A stretch of 64,000 nucleotides of DNA, from assembly GCF_018070045.1 (NCBI RefSeq), contig NZ_JAGPYK010000012.1:124001-188000 (forward strand). Reading direction: 5' to 3'. Origin of the DNA: Micromonospora sp. U21 (lineage in GTDB: Bacteria > Actinomycetota > Actinomycetes > Mycobacteriales > Micromonosporaceae). Under the pieces are notes generated by a model that saw only the letters and a list, made by a program, of their open reading frames with translations, was not told the origin of the DNA and ran no database searches. Numbering within the stretch: the stretch's first letter is position 1; each line of letters begins with the position of its first letter. Position numbers and translations under genes: made by a program. Below are positions 1 through 7,963 of the stretch, one piece after another.

Positions 1-459
1 GGTTGGATCCTGCTCAACCGGACGACCTTCGGCCGGCGGACCATCGCGGTCGGCGGTAACCCGGAGGCCGCACGGCTGGCCGGCATCAACGTCCGCCGGC
101 ACACCATGCTGCTCTACGCGCTCTCCGGCCTCTGCTGCGGCATCGCCGCCATCATGCTCACCTCCCAGGCCACCTCTGCCCAGGCGGCGATGGCCAACCT
201 CTACGAGCTGGACGCGATCGCCGCAGCGATCATCGGCGGGACGCTGCTCAGCGGTGGTCGGGGCACGATCGTCGGCTCGCTGCTCGGCGTGATCATCTTT
301 GCCACGATCACCAACCTCTTCGCCATCAACGGCCTCTCCATCGAGGCACAGAACATGGTCAAGGGCGGCATCATCGTCGCCGCCGTCCTGGTCCAGCAGT
401 TCCAGTTCAAGTCCTTCACTCGGCTCCTCGCGCGGAACAGGCTCACCACCACAACCTGA
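1..459 (+). CDS. Sugar ABC transporter permease, C-terminal part (RbsC-like)
   Basis: The frame is open from the first base of the window and ends at TGA 457-459, so only the last 152 residues are seen. They carry hydrophobic spans and the typical RbsC/XylH-family tail: TIAVGGNPEAARLAGI, then LDAIAAAIIGGTLLSGGRGT, then a final membrane helix. Family knowledge: this subunit forms the membrane channel of a CUT2-type sugar importer, paired with an ATPase that must lie upstream. The substrate-binding lipoprotein follows 95 bp downstream, which supports one operon. The substrate cannot be read from this fragment. Confidence 0.9.
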   Translation, partial: GWILLNRTTFGRRTIAVGGNPEAARLAGINVRRHTMLLYALSGLCCGIAAIMLTSQATSAQAAMANLYELDAIAAAIIGGTLLSGGRGTIVGSLLGVIIFATITNLFAINGLSIEAQNMVKGGIIVAAVLVQQFQFKSFTRLLARNRLTTTT

Positions 460-554
460 CGCACCGCACGTTGTTCCTGGCGACGTCGAGACATTCGACA
501 GTGGCCGGACCCCGCACACCCTCAACAACTCCATCCCGTTCCCAGGAGGTCGTC

Positions 555-1607
555 ATGACCCAGCACAGTCGCGACCTGTCGCGTCGTCGGTTGCTTTTCG
601 GTGGGGCCGCCGTCGGCGCCGCCACCCTGCTCACCGCCTGCACCAGTAACGAGACTCCCGCGGCCAGCACCCAGACCAAGGCCGCCGGAGACGCCGCCGG
701 CAACAACGCCCCGGGCAAGAAGGTCGTCATCGGCTTCTCCGCCCCCGCCGCCGACCACGGTTGGATGGGCGCGATCCACGCCAACGCCAAGGCGCAGGCC
801 GCCGCGTACTCGGACGTGGAGCTCAAAGAGGTCGACGGTGGGACGACCTCCGAGGCCCAGCGCTCGACCCTCGGCACGCTGATCGCCCAGAAGCCGGACA
901 TCATCGTCGTGCTGCCGCACGACGGCAAGGAGGTCAACGCGGTCGCCCTCCAGGCGATGCAGGCGGGCATCCCGATCGTCAACCTCGACCGGGTCTTCCC
1001 CGACGCGCTGGCCTCCCGGCTGGTCATCAAGGGCGACAACTACGGCATGGGCGTGTCCGCCGGGCACTTCATCGGCAAGCAGCTCAAGGACAAGGGTGTC
1101 GCCAACCCGGTCATCGGTGAGATCGCCGGTCTGGAGATCCCGCTGACCGTCGAGCGCAGCGCCGGCTTCGCGGCGGCCCTGGCCACCTACGGGTTCAAGG
1201 TGAACAACCGCCGTTCGGCCGAGTTCACCTCGGACAGCGGCCAGCGCGAGGCGGCCCAGCTGCTCCAGGCGCTGCCGAAGATCGACGCGATCTGGAACCA
1301 CGACGACGACCAGGGCATCGGCGTCCTCGCGGCCATCAAGCAGGCCAACCGCTCCGAGTTCTTCATGGTCGGCGGCGCGGGTTCGAAGCTCGCGATCGAC
1401 GCCATCAAGGCTGACAACAGCGTGCTCAAGGCAACGGTCACCTACAACCCGTCGATGGCCTCGTCGGCGATCTCGCTGGCCCGGCTCATCGCCCAGGGCC
1501 GGGGCCTGGGCGACCTCACGGAGCTGCAGGTGCCCAAGGAACTGACCCTCGCCTCGGAGACGATCACCAAGGAGAACGCGAGCAGCTACGAGAAGCTCGG
1601 GTTCTGA
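555..1607 (+). CDS. Sugar ABC transporter substrate-binding lipoprotein (Tat-exported)
   Basis: 350 residues. The ATG at 555 is chosen because AGGAGG lies at 544-549; an upstream in-frame start would add 28 residues without a ribosome site. The N-terminus has a twin-arginine motif (SRRRLLFGG) and a lipobox (LLTAC), so the protein is probably exported folded and lipid-anchored outside the membrane. The body fits the periplasmic-binding type 1 fold (RbsB-like), including VIGFSAPAADHGWMGAI near the mature N-terminus and the IWNHDDDQGIGVLAAIKQ hinge segment. It lies between the permease and a Gfo/Idh/MocA dehydrogenase, which suggests import of a sugar or cyclitol that is then oxidised. The ligand is not known. 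Confidence 0.92.
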   Translation: MTQHSRDLSRRRLLFGGAAVGAATLLTACTSNETPAASTQTKAAGDAAGNNAPGKKVVIGFSAPAADHGWMGAIHANAKAQAAAYSDVELKEVDGGTTSEAQRSTLGTLIAQKPDIIVVLPHDGKEVNAVALQAMQAGIPIVNLDRVFPDALASRLVIKGDNYGMGVSAGHFIGKQLKDKGVANPVIGEIAGLEIPLTVERSAGFAAALATYGFKVNNRRSAEFTSDSGQREAAQLLQALPKIDAIWNHDDDQGIGVLAAIKQANRSEFFMVGGAGSKLAIDAIKADNSVLKATVTYNPSMASSAISLARLIAQGRGLGDLTELQVPKELTLASETITKENASSYEKLGF

Positions 1608-1627
1608 CACACGGGGGGAGACCCACC

Positions 1628-2854
1628 TTGTCCACGACAGACAAAGAACTGCGGGTCGGCATGGTCGGCTACGCGTTCATGGGCGCCGCGCACTCGCAGG
1701 CGTGGCGCACCGTGAACCGCGTGTACGACCTGCCGGCGCGGGCCCGGATGGCGCTGATCTGCGGCCGGGACACCGGAAAGGTGGCGGACGCCGCCGACCG
1801 GCTCGGTTGGGACGCGTACACCACCGACTGGCGTGACCTGATCAGCCGGGACGACATCGACGTGGTCGACATCTGCACCCCGGGTGACAGTCACGCCGAG
1901 ATCGCCCTCGCCGCGTTGGCCGCCGGCAAGCACGTGCTGTGCGAGAAGCCGTTGGCCAACACGGTGGCCGAGGCGCGGGCGATGACCGCCGCGGCGGAGA
2001 CCGCCCGGGCAGCCGGGGTGCGGTCGATGTGCGGGTTCAACTACCGCCGGGTCCCCGCGGTCACGATGATGCGCCAGCTGGTCGCCGACGGACGACTCGG
2101 GGTGATTCGACACGTCCGGGCGACGTACCTGCAGGACTGGATCGTGGACCCGCAGTTCCCGCTGGTGTGGCGGTTGCAGAAGGACAGGGCGGGCTCCGGT
2201 GCGCTCGGTGACATCGGCGCGCACATCATCGATCTGACCCAGTTCGTCACCGGCCAGCGGATCACCGGCGTCAGCGCGGTCACCGAGACCTTCGTCAAGG
2301 AACGGCCGTTGCCGGCCGGGTCCAGCGGGTTGGCGGCCTCGGTGGACGGCAGCGGGTCGGTCGACGGCAACGCCTCGGCCACCGGTCCGGTCACCGTCGA
2401 CGACGCCGCGGTCTTCGTGGCCCGGCTCGACGGCGGTGCCCTGGCCACGTACGAGGCGAGCCGGTTCGCCACCGGCCGCAAGAACGCCCTGCGTGTCGAG
2501 ATCAACGGCTCGCTGGGCAGTGTGGTCTTCGACCTGGAACGCCTCAACGAGCTGGAGTTCTACGACGCCACCCGGCCCAGCGTGGAACAGGGTTTCAGCC
2601 GCATCCTGGTGACCGAGGGCGAGCACCCGTACATGTCGGCGTGGTGGCCGCCCGGCCACATCATCGGCTACGAGCACTCCTTCACCCACCAGATGCGCGA
2701 CTTCATCGAGGCGGTCGCCACCGGCGTCGACCCCGCTCCATCCTTCGCCGACGCGTTGCAGGTCCAGCTCGTGCTGGACGCGGTGACCCGTTCGGCGGAG
2801 ATCGGCTCCTCCTGGACCGAGGTGCAACCGGCGCTGGCCGCGGTGGCCGTCTGA
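1628..2854 (+). CDS. Gfo/Idh/MocA family NAD(P)-dependent oxidoreductase
   Basis: 408 residues with a TTG start; a GGGGGAG ribosome site lies at 1613-1620. The N-terminal Rossmann fold begins RVGMVGYAFMGAAHSQAW, and the family motif CEKPLANTV is near residue 105. The C-terminal alpha/beta domain contains GSGALGDIGAHIIDL, which carries the usual catalytic region. Family knowledge: these enzymes oxidise hydroxyls of sugars, inositols or glycosides with NAD(P). It starts 20 bp after the binding-protein gene, so it probably handles the imported substrate. A serine/glycine-rich insertion near residues 225-260 is unusual. A 15-bp-stem hairpin follows at 3019-3069. Confidence 0.9.
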   Translation: MSTTDKELRVGMVGYAFMGAAHSQAWRTVNRVYDLPARARMALICGRDTGKVADAADRLGWDAYTTDWRDLISRDDIDVVDICTPGDSHAEIALAALAAGKHVLCEKPLANTVAEARAMTAAAETARAAGVRSMCGFNYRRVPAVTMMRQLVADGRLGVIRHVRATYLQDWIVDPQFPLVWRLQKDRAGSGALGDIGAHIIDLTQFVTGQRITGVSAVTETFVKERPLPAGSSGLAASVDGSGSVDGNASATGPVTVDDAAVFVARLDGGALATYEASRFATGRKNALRVEINGSLGSVVFDLERLNELEFYDATRPSVEQGFSRILVTEGEHPYMSAWWPPGHIIGYEHSFTHQMRDFIEAVATGVDPAPSFADALQVQLVLDAVTRSAEIGSSWTEVQPALAAVAV

Positions 2855-3018
2855 CCTCTGACCATCCGCGATGGTGGTGTTCGCGCCGCCATCGCCCGAC
2901 CGGCTTTCCGGAGCCGACCGGCGAGGGACCGACCGCGGTTTGCGCCCCGCGGCCGGGACGAGGTCGGCACCGGAGGGCGTGCAGCCGGGCCGTACGGCCC
3001 GGTGGCGCACGAGCAGGA

Positions 3019-3069
3019 CGGTCGTCCGGTGCGACCGGACCGGGATTCCCCGGCCGCACCGGACGACCG
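3019..3069 (+). terminator. Hairpin terminator after the sugar operon
   Basis: A perfect 15-bp inverted repeat (arms 3019-3033 and 3055-3069) encloses a 21-base loop that can itself pair. It lies 165 bp after the dehydrogenase stop and before the Ebo-type operon. There is no clear T-run, as is common in high-GC actinobacteria. The rest of 2855-3313 shows no gene. Confidence 0.65.
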
Positions 3070-3243
3070 CCGGATGCGGGGGAGGCAGGGTCGAGACGCC
3101 GACCGACCCTGCCTACCAGCCCCGTCTGCCCGCACCCGTGCCGGGAGCCGGTCCGGCGTCGTCGCCGCCGACGCCGACGTCGGAATCCGGTGCCATCCCG
3201 ATGCGGCGCGGGCGGACGGGGCCCATCCACCAAAGGCATATCT

Positions 3244-3273
3244 TTCCGAGTAATATTCTGATATTCCTATATT
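3244..3273 (+). promoter_or_regulatory. Candidate promoter of the Ebo-type operon
   Basis: A short AT-rich patch stands out in a GC-rich region. TATATT at 3268-3273 is a good -10 hexamer. TTCCGA at 3244-3249, 18 bp upstream, is only a weak -35 match. The predicted start of transcription is near 3280, which leaves a leader of about 35 bases before the ATG at 3314. The -10 and the position are visible; promoter function is inferred. Confidence 0.4.
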
Positions 3274-3313
3274 TAGTTAGACCGACGGTTCCTCCTGGAT
3301 GGGAAGGAGCACC

Positions 3314-4480
3314 ATGCGAACAGGTGTCTGGTTGGTGGGTGCGCGCGGTTCCGTCGCGACCACCAGCATCGTCGGAGGGCTCGCGCTGCGGGCCGGCCTG
3401 GCCGGGCCGACCGGCTGCGTCACCGAGCTGCCGGAGCTACGCGGCCCCGCCCTGCCGTCCTTCGCCGATCTGGTCTTCGGCGGGCACGACCTGGCCACCA
3501 CCCCGCTGTGCAAGCGGGCCGAGGCACTGGCCGAAAGCGGCGTCATCCCCGGTCGGCTGGTCGCCGCGCTCCCCGACGAGCTGGCCGCCGTCGAGCAGGA
3601 GTTGCGTCCCGCGCCGGTCGGCGCCACCCAGGCCGACCGGGCCGCCGCCGTGGTCCGCGACCTCACCGCCTTCCGTGAGCGGCACGCGCTGGACCGGGTG
3701 GTGGTCCTCAACGTCTCCGCCACCGAACCGGCCCCCGCACCGCATCCCGGGCACGCCGATCCGGACGCGCTGCGCGCCGCCCTCACCGGCCCCGACGAGG
3801 TGCTGCCGTCCAGCTCCCTGTACGCGTACGCGGCGCTGCTGGCCGGCTGCCCGTACGTCGACTTCACCCCGTCCACCGGGCTGCGGCTGCCGGCGCTGAC
3901 CGCGCTGGCCGAGCAGGTCCGGCTGCCGTACGCCGGGCACGACGGCAAGACCGGGGAGACCCTGGTCAAGTCGGTGCTCGCGCCGATGTTCGCGATGCGG
4001 AACCTGGCCGTGCGCTCCTGGTCCGGGGTCAACCTGCTCGGTGGCGGCGACGGCGCCACCCTCGCCGACCCGGCCGCCAACGCGGCCAAGGTGCAGAGCA
4101 AGCAGCGGGTGCTCGGCGAGACGCTGGGCTACCTGCCCCAGGGCGGCACCCGGATCGAGTACGTCGAGGAGCTGGGCGACTTCAAGACCGCCTGGGATCT
4201 GATCACCTTCGCCGGCTTCCTCGGCACCGGGATGCGGATGGAGTTCACCTGGCACGGCTGCGACTCCGCGCTGGCCGCACCGCTGGTGCTCGACCTGGCC
4301 CGGCTCACCGCCGCCGCGCACGCCGCCGGGCACGTCGGGCCGCTGGCCGAGCTGGGCTTCTTCTTCAAGGACCCGCTCGGCACGCCCACCCACTCGTTGG
4401 CCGAGCAGTGGGCCCGGCTGGTCGACTTCACCCGTGGGCTGCACCACCGCCGGGACGGCTTCCATGACAACGTTGGCTGA
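3314..4480 (+). CDS. Inositol-3-phosphate synthase-like protein, first gene of an Ebo-type operon
   Basis: 388 residues; ATG at 3314 follows GGAAGGAG. The N-terminal dinucleotide fold reads TGVWLVGARGSVATTSIVGG. Later segments match myo-inositol-1-phosphate synthases: VVVLNVSATEP, then VDFTPSTGLRLPAL, then GHDGKTGETLVKSVLAPMF and WSGVNLLGGGDGATL. Family knowledge: such enzymes cyclise glucose 6-phosphate to inositol 3-phosphate with NAD. The gene heads eight coupled genes that contain EboA, B, C, E and F types but no EboD (3-dehydroquinate-synthase-like). Inference: it supplies the carbocycle that EboD provides in other Ebo operons. The exact product is unproven. It overlaps the next gene by 17 bp. 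Confidence 0.88.
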   Translation: MRTGVWLVGARGSVATTSIVGGLALRAGLAGPTGCVTELPELRGPALPSFADLVFGGHDLATTPLCKRAEALAESGVIPGRLVAALPDELAAVEQELRPAPVGATQADRAAAVVRDLTAFRERHALDRVVVLNVSATEPAPAPHPGHADPDALRAALTGPDEVLPSSSLYAYAALLAGCPYVDFTPSTGLRLPALTALAEQVRLPYAGHDGKTGETLVKSVLAPMFAMRNLAVRSWSGVNLLGGGDGATLADPAANAAKVQSKQRVLGETLGYLPQGGTRIEYVEELGDFKTAWDLITFAGFLGTGMRMEFTWHGCDSALAAPLVLDLARLTAAAHAAGHVGPLAELGFFFKDPLGTPTHSLAEQWARLVDFTRGLHHRRDGFHDNVG

Positions 4481-5396
4481 CCTCGCCGAGCTGGTCCGGG
4501 CACCGGCCGCGCTCTCGGTCCCCGGCGACGTGGTCGCCGGCGCCGCGGCGGCCGGCGCGCTGAGCCGGCGTACCCCCGCCCTGGCCGGCGCCTCGGTGCT
4601 GCTCTACTGGGCCGGCATGGCCGCCAACGACTGGGCCGACCGGCGGCTGGACGCCGTCGAGCGGCCCGAGCGGCCCATCCCCAGCGGCCGGGTCGCCCCG
4701 GCCGCCGCGGTCGGTCTCGCGGCGGGCCTCACCGCCGCCGGCGTGGGCCTGGCCGCCGCCGTGGGCGGTCGCCGCGCGGCCGCGCTCGCGGTGCCGCTGG
4801 CGGCGACCATCTGGGGGTACGACCTGCTGGCCAAGAACACCGCCGCCGGGCCGGCCGTGATGGCCGCCTGCCGGGGGCTGGACGTGCTGCTCGGCGCGTC
4901 CGGCGGTCGGCTGACCCGGGCGCTGCCGGCGGCGGCGACCGTCGCCGCGCACACCTGGACGGTCACCGCGCTGTCCCGCCGCGAGGTCACCGGCGCCGAC
5001 GCCGCCCTGCCCCTGCGCACGCTGGCCGGCACCGCGCTGGTCGCCGCCAGCGCCGCTGTCGCAGCCCCCGGTGCCGCCGCCCGGCGCGCCGATCCGGGTC
5101 CGGCCGACGGCCGGGCGGATGCGGGCGACGGCCGGGCCCGCTCGCTCGGGCTCGCCGCCGCGCTGCCCGCGATACTGTCCGGCTGGTACGCCGCCCGCTA
5201 CGGCGCGGCCCAGGCCCAGGTGGTCCGGGACCCGTCGGCCGGGCGGGTACGCGCCGCGGTCGGCGCCGGGATCACCGGCCTCCCCGCCCTGCAGGGGGCG
5301 CTCACCGCACGCGGCGGAGCCGGCCTGCTCGGGCTTGCCGTCGCGGCGGCGGCGCCGCTGGGCCGGCGGCTGGCCCGGAAGGTCTCCCCGACGTGA
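4464..5396 (+). CDS. eboC: UbiA-superfamily prenyltransferase, EboC type
   Basis: 310 residues with about eight hydrophobic spans, so it is an integral membrane protein. The first aspartate-rich UbiA motif is clear near residue 52: NDWADRRLDAVERPERPIPS. This is the EboC signature, where the acceptor-binding loop continues into ERPIPSGR. The second motif is reduced (WGYDLLAKN). Family knowledge: UbiA enzymes move a prenyl chain from a diphosphate onto a polar acceptor at the membrane face. ATG at 4464 lies inside the end of the inositol-phosphate-synthase gene, and the next gene starts on a GTGA overlap, so translation is coupled. The polyprenyl synthase at the operon's end could make its donor. 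Confidence 0.85.
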   Translation: MTTLADLAELVRAPAALSVPGDVVAGAAAAGALSRRTPALAGASVLLYWAGMAANDWADRRLDAVERPERPIPSGRVAPAAAVGLAAGLTAAGVGLAAAVGGRRAAALAVPLAATIWGYDLLAKNTAAGPAVMAACRGLDVLLGASGGRLTRALPAAATVAAHTWTVTALSRREVTGADAALPLRTLAGTALVAASAAVAAPGAAARRADPGPADGRADAGDGRARSLGLAAALPAILSGWYAARYGAAQAQVVRDPSAGRVRAAVGAGITGLPALQGALTARGGAGLLGLAVAAAAPLGRRLARKVSPT

Positions 5397-6412
5397 CCGC
5401 CCCCCAGCCCCGCCAAGCGCCGCCGGCCGCCGACGCTCGGACGCTGCGCCTCGGGTACGGCACCAACGGCTTCGCCAACCACCGGCTCGACGACGCGCTC
5501 GCCGTCCTCGCCGACCTCGGCTACGTCGGGGTGGCGCTCACGCTCGACCACGACCACCTCGACCCGTTCGCGCCCGGTCTCACCCGCCGGATCGCGGCGG
5601 TGGGCCGGCGGCTGAGCGCGCTGGGCCTCGCGGTGGTGATCGAGACCGGCACCCGCTACCTGCTCGACCCGTGGCACAAGCACGCGCCGACGCTGCTGCA
5701 CGACGACCCGACCCGGCGGATCGAGTTCCTGCGCCGGGCCGTCCGGATCGGCGCCGACCTGGGTGCCGAGGCGGTCTCCTTCTGGGCCGGCGTCCGCCCC
5801 GACGCGGTGCCGGCGCAGAGTGCCTGGGACCGGCTGGTGGCCGGCTGCGCCACCGTGGTCGACGCCGCCGACGCCGCCGGTGTCACCCTCGGCTTCGAAC
5901 CGGAGCCCGGGATGCTGGTCGAGGACATCGCCGGCTGGCGTCGGTTGCGCGCGGCGCTCGGCGACCCGGGCCGCTTCGGCATCACCCTCGACATCGGGCA
6001 CTGCCGCTGCCTGGAGCCGTGGCCGGTGCCGCAGTGCGTCGCCGAGGTGGCCGAGCACCTGGTCAACGTGCAGATCGACGACATGCGCCGGGGCGTGCAC
6101 GAGCACCTGGAGTTCGGCTCCGGCGAGATCGACTTCCCGCCGGTGCTGGCCGCCCTGGCGCAGGCCGACTACCGCGGGCTGGTCGCCGTCGAGCTGCCCC
6201 GGGACTCGCACGCCGCGCCCGCCGTGGCCGCCCGGTCGATCGAGTTCCTGCGTGCCGCCGCCGCGACGGCGGCGGCCCGGAGCGCGACCGCGAGCACGGC
6301 GGCCACTGGCCGCCCCACCAAGGACGAGGCGCCCGCAGGCGCCCTTTGCTCTGCTTCAACGGACGCAACAGTGGCCGTCCGCTATCCGGACAGAGGCCGT
6401 CGCGTGGAGTGA
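5393..6412 (+). CDS. Sugar phosphate isomerase/epimerase (AP endonuclease 2-type TIM barrel) with repeat-derived C-terminus
   Basis: 339 residues with a GTG start overlapping the EboC stop. It is a xylose isomerase-like TIM barrel with metal-site motifs GFEPEPGM near residue 165, ITLDIGHCRC near 200 and VAVELPRDSH near 268. It is distinct from the EboE-type protein later in the operon. The reaction is unknown; a C=O/OH isomerisation or epimerisation of a sugar or cyclitol derivative is likely. The barrel ends near residue 295. The last roughly 25 codons and the stop lie inside a palindromic element at 6339-6429, so the C-terminal tail is repeat-encoded and may have no function. Confidence 0.85.
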   Translation: MTAPQPRQAPPAADARTLRLGYGTNGFANHRLDDALAVLADLGYVGVALTLDHDHLDPFAPGLTRRIAAVGRRLSALGLAVVIETGTRYLLDPWHKHAPTLLHDDPTRRIEFLRRAVRIGADLGAEAVSFWAGVRPDAVPAQSAWDRLVAGCATVVDAADAAGVTLGFEPEPGMLVEDIAGWRRLRAALGDPGRFGITLDIGHCRCLEPWPVPQCVAEVAEHLVNVQIDDMRRGVHEHLEFGSGEIDFPPVLAALAQADYRGLVAVELPRDSHAAPAVAARSIEFLRAAAATAAARSATASTAATGRPTKDEAPAGALCSASTDATVAVRYPDRGRRVE

Positions 6413-6429
6413 AGCAGAGCAAAGGGCGC
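6339..6429. repeat. Palindromic element with 20-bp perfect inverted arms
   Basis: Arms at 6339-6358 (GCGCCCTTTGCTCTGCTTCA) and 6410-6429 are exact reverse complements, separated by 51 bp. The spacer holds a smaller GTCCG/CGGAC hairpin. The element covers the 3' end of the isomerase gene, including its stop, and ends 41 bp before the EboA-type start. It resembles a small non-autonomous (MITE-like) element. It could also act as an mRNA-stabilising or attenuating hairpin inside the operon. Only one copy is in this window. Confidence 0.8.
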
Positions 6430-6470
6430 GCCTGGGGTGCCTGCGGAGCAGCACAAGGGGAGGAGACGGG

Positions 6471-7109
6471 ATGACACCGGATTCACTACGGGCCGCGCTG
6501 CGGGGCGTACCCGACCCCGGCTGGCTGGACACGGCGCTGCGCCGGGTCGCGGCCGAGCCGGGCGCGATCACCCGGCTCTTTCCGGCCGCCGGCCGGCGCT
6601 GCGGCCGGGCCGCACTGCCCGACGCACCCGGCTGGACGGCTGACGACGCGGCCCGGGTGCTGCTGCTCACCGCCCTGCCCGCTGACCACGCCGAGCACGC
6701 CGACACGCTCTACCAGCACGGCGACGCGGCCGAGCGGCGGGCCGTGCTGCGTGCCCTGCCGCTGCTGCCGATCGGGGCCGCCGGGGTGCCGCTGCTGCAC
6801 GACGCGATCCGGACCAACGACACCCGGCTGGTCGCCGCAGCGCTCGGCCCGTACGCCCGGCACCTCGACACGGCGGCCTGGCGGCAGGCGGTGCTCAAGT
6901 GCGTGTTCTCCGGCGTGCCGCTGGCCGTTGTGGCCGACCTCGACTCCCGCGCCGACGGTGAGCTGGCCGCGATGCTGGCCGCGCTGGCCGCCGAGCGGCA
7001 CGCCGCCGGCCGGGAGCTGCCCGCCGACGCCACCGACCTGCTCGACCGGCTCACCGCGCACAGCGGAGGGACCGGCACCGTCGACCGTCCCACCCCCACG
7101 GAGGCGTGA
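6471..7109 (+). CDS. eboA: EboA domain protein
   Basis: 212 residues; ATG at 6471 follows GGGGAGGAG. The central region carries the EboA pattern: YQHGDAAERRAVLRALPLLP, AIRTNDTRLVAAALGPYA, WRQAVLKCVFSGVPL and LAAERHAAGRELP. The fold looks all-helical. Its biochemical role is unknown in any organism I can name; Ebo proteins are linked to handling or export of secondary metabolite precursors, as in cyanobacterial scytonemin clusters. Its stop overlaps the start of the TatD-type gene (TGATG). It is the only gene of the set preceded by a real gap, which contains the palindromic element. Confidence 0.87.
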   Translation: MTPDSLRAALRGVPDPGWLDTALRRVAAEPGAITRLFPAAGRRCGRAALPDAPGWTADDAARVLLLTALPADHAEHADTLYQHGDAAERRAVLRALPLLPIGAAGVPLLHDAIRTNDTRLVAAALGPYARHLDTAAWRQAVLKCVFSGVPLAVVADLDSRADGELAAMLAALAAERHAAGRELPADATDLLDRLTAHSGGTGTVDRPTPTEA

Positions 7110-7963
7110 TGCGCATCTTCGACCCGCACATCCACATGACCTCACGCACCACTGACGACTACGAACGGATGGCCGCCGCCGGCGTCCGCGCGGTGGTGGA
7201 GCCGGCGTTCTGGCTGGGCCAGCCCCGCACCAGCGCCGCCTCGTTCACCGACTACTTCGACTCCCTGATCGGCTGGGAGCCGTTCCGGGCCGGGCAGTTC
7301 GGGGTGCGGCACCACGCCACCGTGGCGCTGAACCCCAAGGAGGCGAACGACCCGCGCTGCCGGCCGGTGCTCGACCTGCTGCCGCGCTACCTGGACAAGG
7401 ACGCGGTGGTCGCGGTCGGCGAGATCGGGTACGACTCGATGACCCCGGAGGAGGACGAGGCGTTCGCCGCGCAGCTGGCGCTGGCGGTGGCGTACGACCT
7501 GCCGGCACTGGTGCACACCCCGCACCGGGACAAGGCCCGGGGCGTCGAGCGCACCCTCGCCGTGGTCACCGAGTCCGGCATCGACCCGGGCCGGGTGGTG
7601 GTCGACCACCTCAACGAGGTGACCGTCAAGCTGGTCCGGGACACCGGCTGCTGGCTGGGCTTCTCCATCTACCCGGACACCAAGATGTCCCCGCCACGGA
7701 TGGTCGACCTGCTGCGGGAGTACGGGACGGAACGGATGCTGGTCAACTCGGCCGCCGACTGGGGGCGCTCGGACCCGCTGCTGACCCGGGCCACCGGCGA
7801 GGCGATGCTGCTGGCCGGGTTCACCGACGACGACGTCGACAAGGTGCTGTGGCGCAACCCGGTCGAGTTCTACGGGCAGTCCGGTCGGCTCGACCTGACC
7901 GACCTGGAGCCCGCGGCCGTGGACCCGGAGACCGGCAACTCGATCCTGCGGGGCGGCAGCTGA
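7109..7963 (+). CDS. eboB: TatD-family metal-dependent hydrolase, EboB type
   Basis: 284 residues; ATG at 7109 shares bases with the EboA stop, and GGAGG lies at 7100-7104. The amidohydrolase metal motifs are present in order: DPHIHM at residue 4 (HxH), VGEIGYD near 108, VHTPHRDK near 135, DHLNEV near 167 and NSAADWGRSDP near 213. Family knowledge: TatD-like proteins hydrolyse phosphate or amide bonds with divalent metals; the Ebo version has no assigned substrate. It is soluble, with no signal peptide. The stop overlaps the EboE start by one base. Confidence 0.88.
   Translation: MRIFDPHIHMTSRTTDDYERMAAAGVRAVVEPAFWLGQPRTSAASFTDYFDSLIGWEPFRAGQFGVRHHATVALNPKEANDPRCRPVLDLLPRYLDKDAVVAVGEIGYDSMTPEEDEAFAAQLALAVAYDLPALVHTPHRDKARGVERTLAVVTESGIDPGRVVVDHLNEVTVKLVRDTGCWLGFSIYPDTKMSPPRMVDLLREYGTERMLVNSAADWGRSDPLLTRATGEAMLLAGFTDDDVDKVLWRNPVEFYGQSGRLDLTDLEPAAVDPETGNSILRGGS

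Noticed and set aside
6339..6429. CRISPR-like or attenuator structure
   Set aside because: Only one inverted pair, no repeat-spacer array, and no leader peptide.
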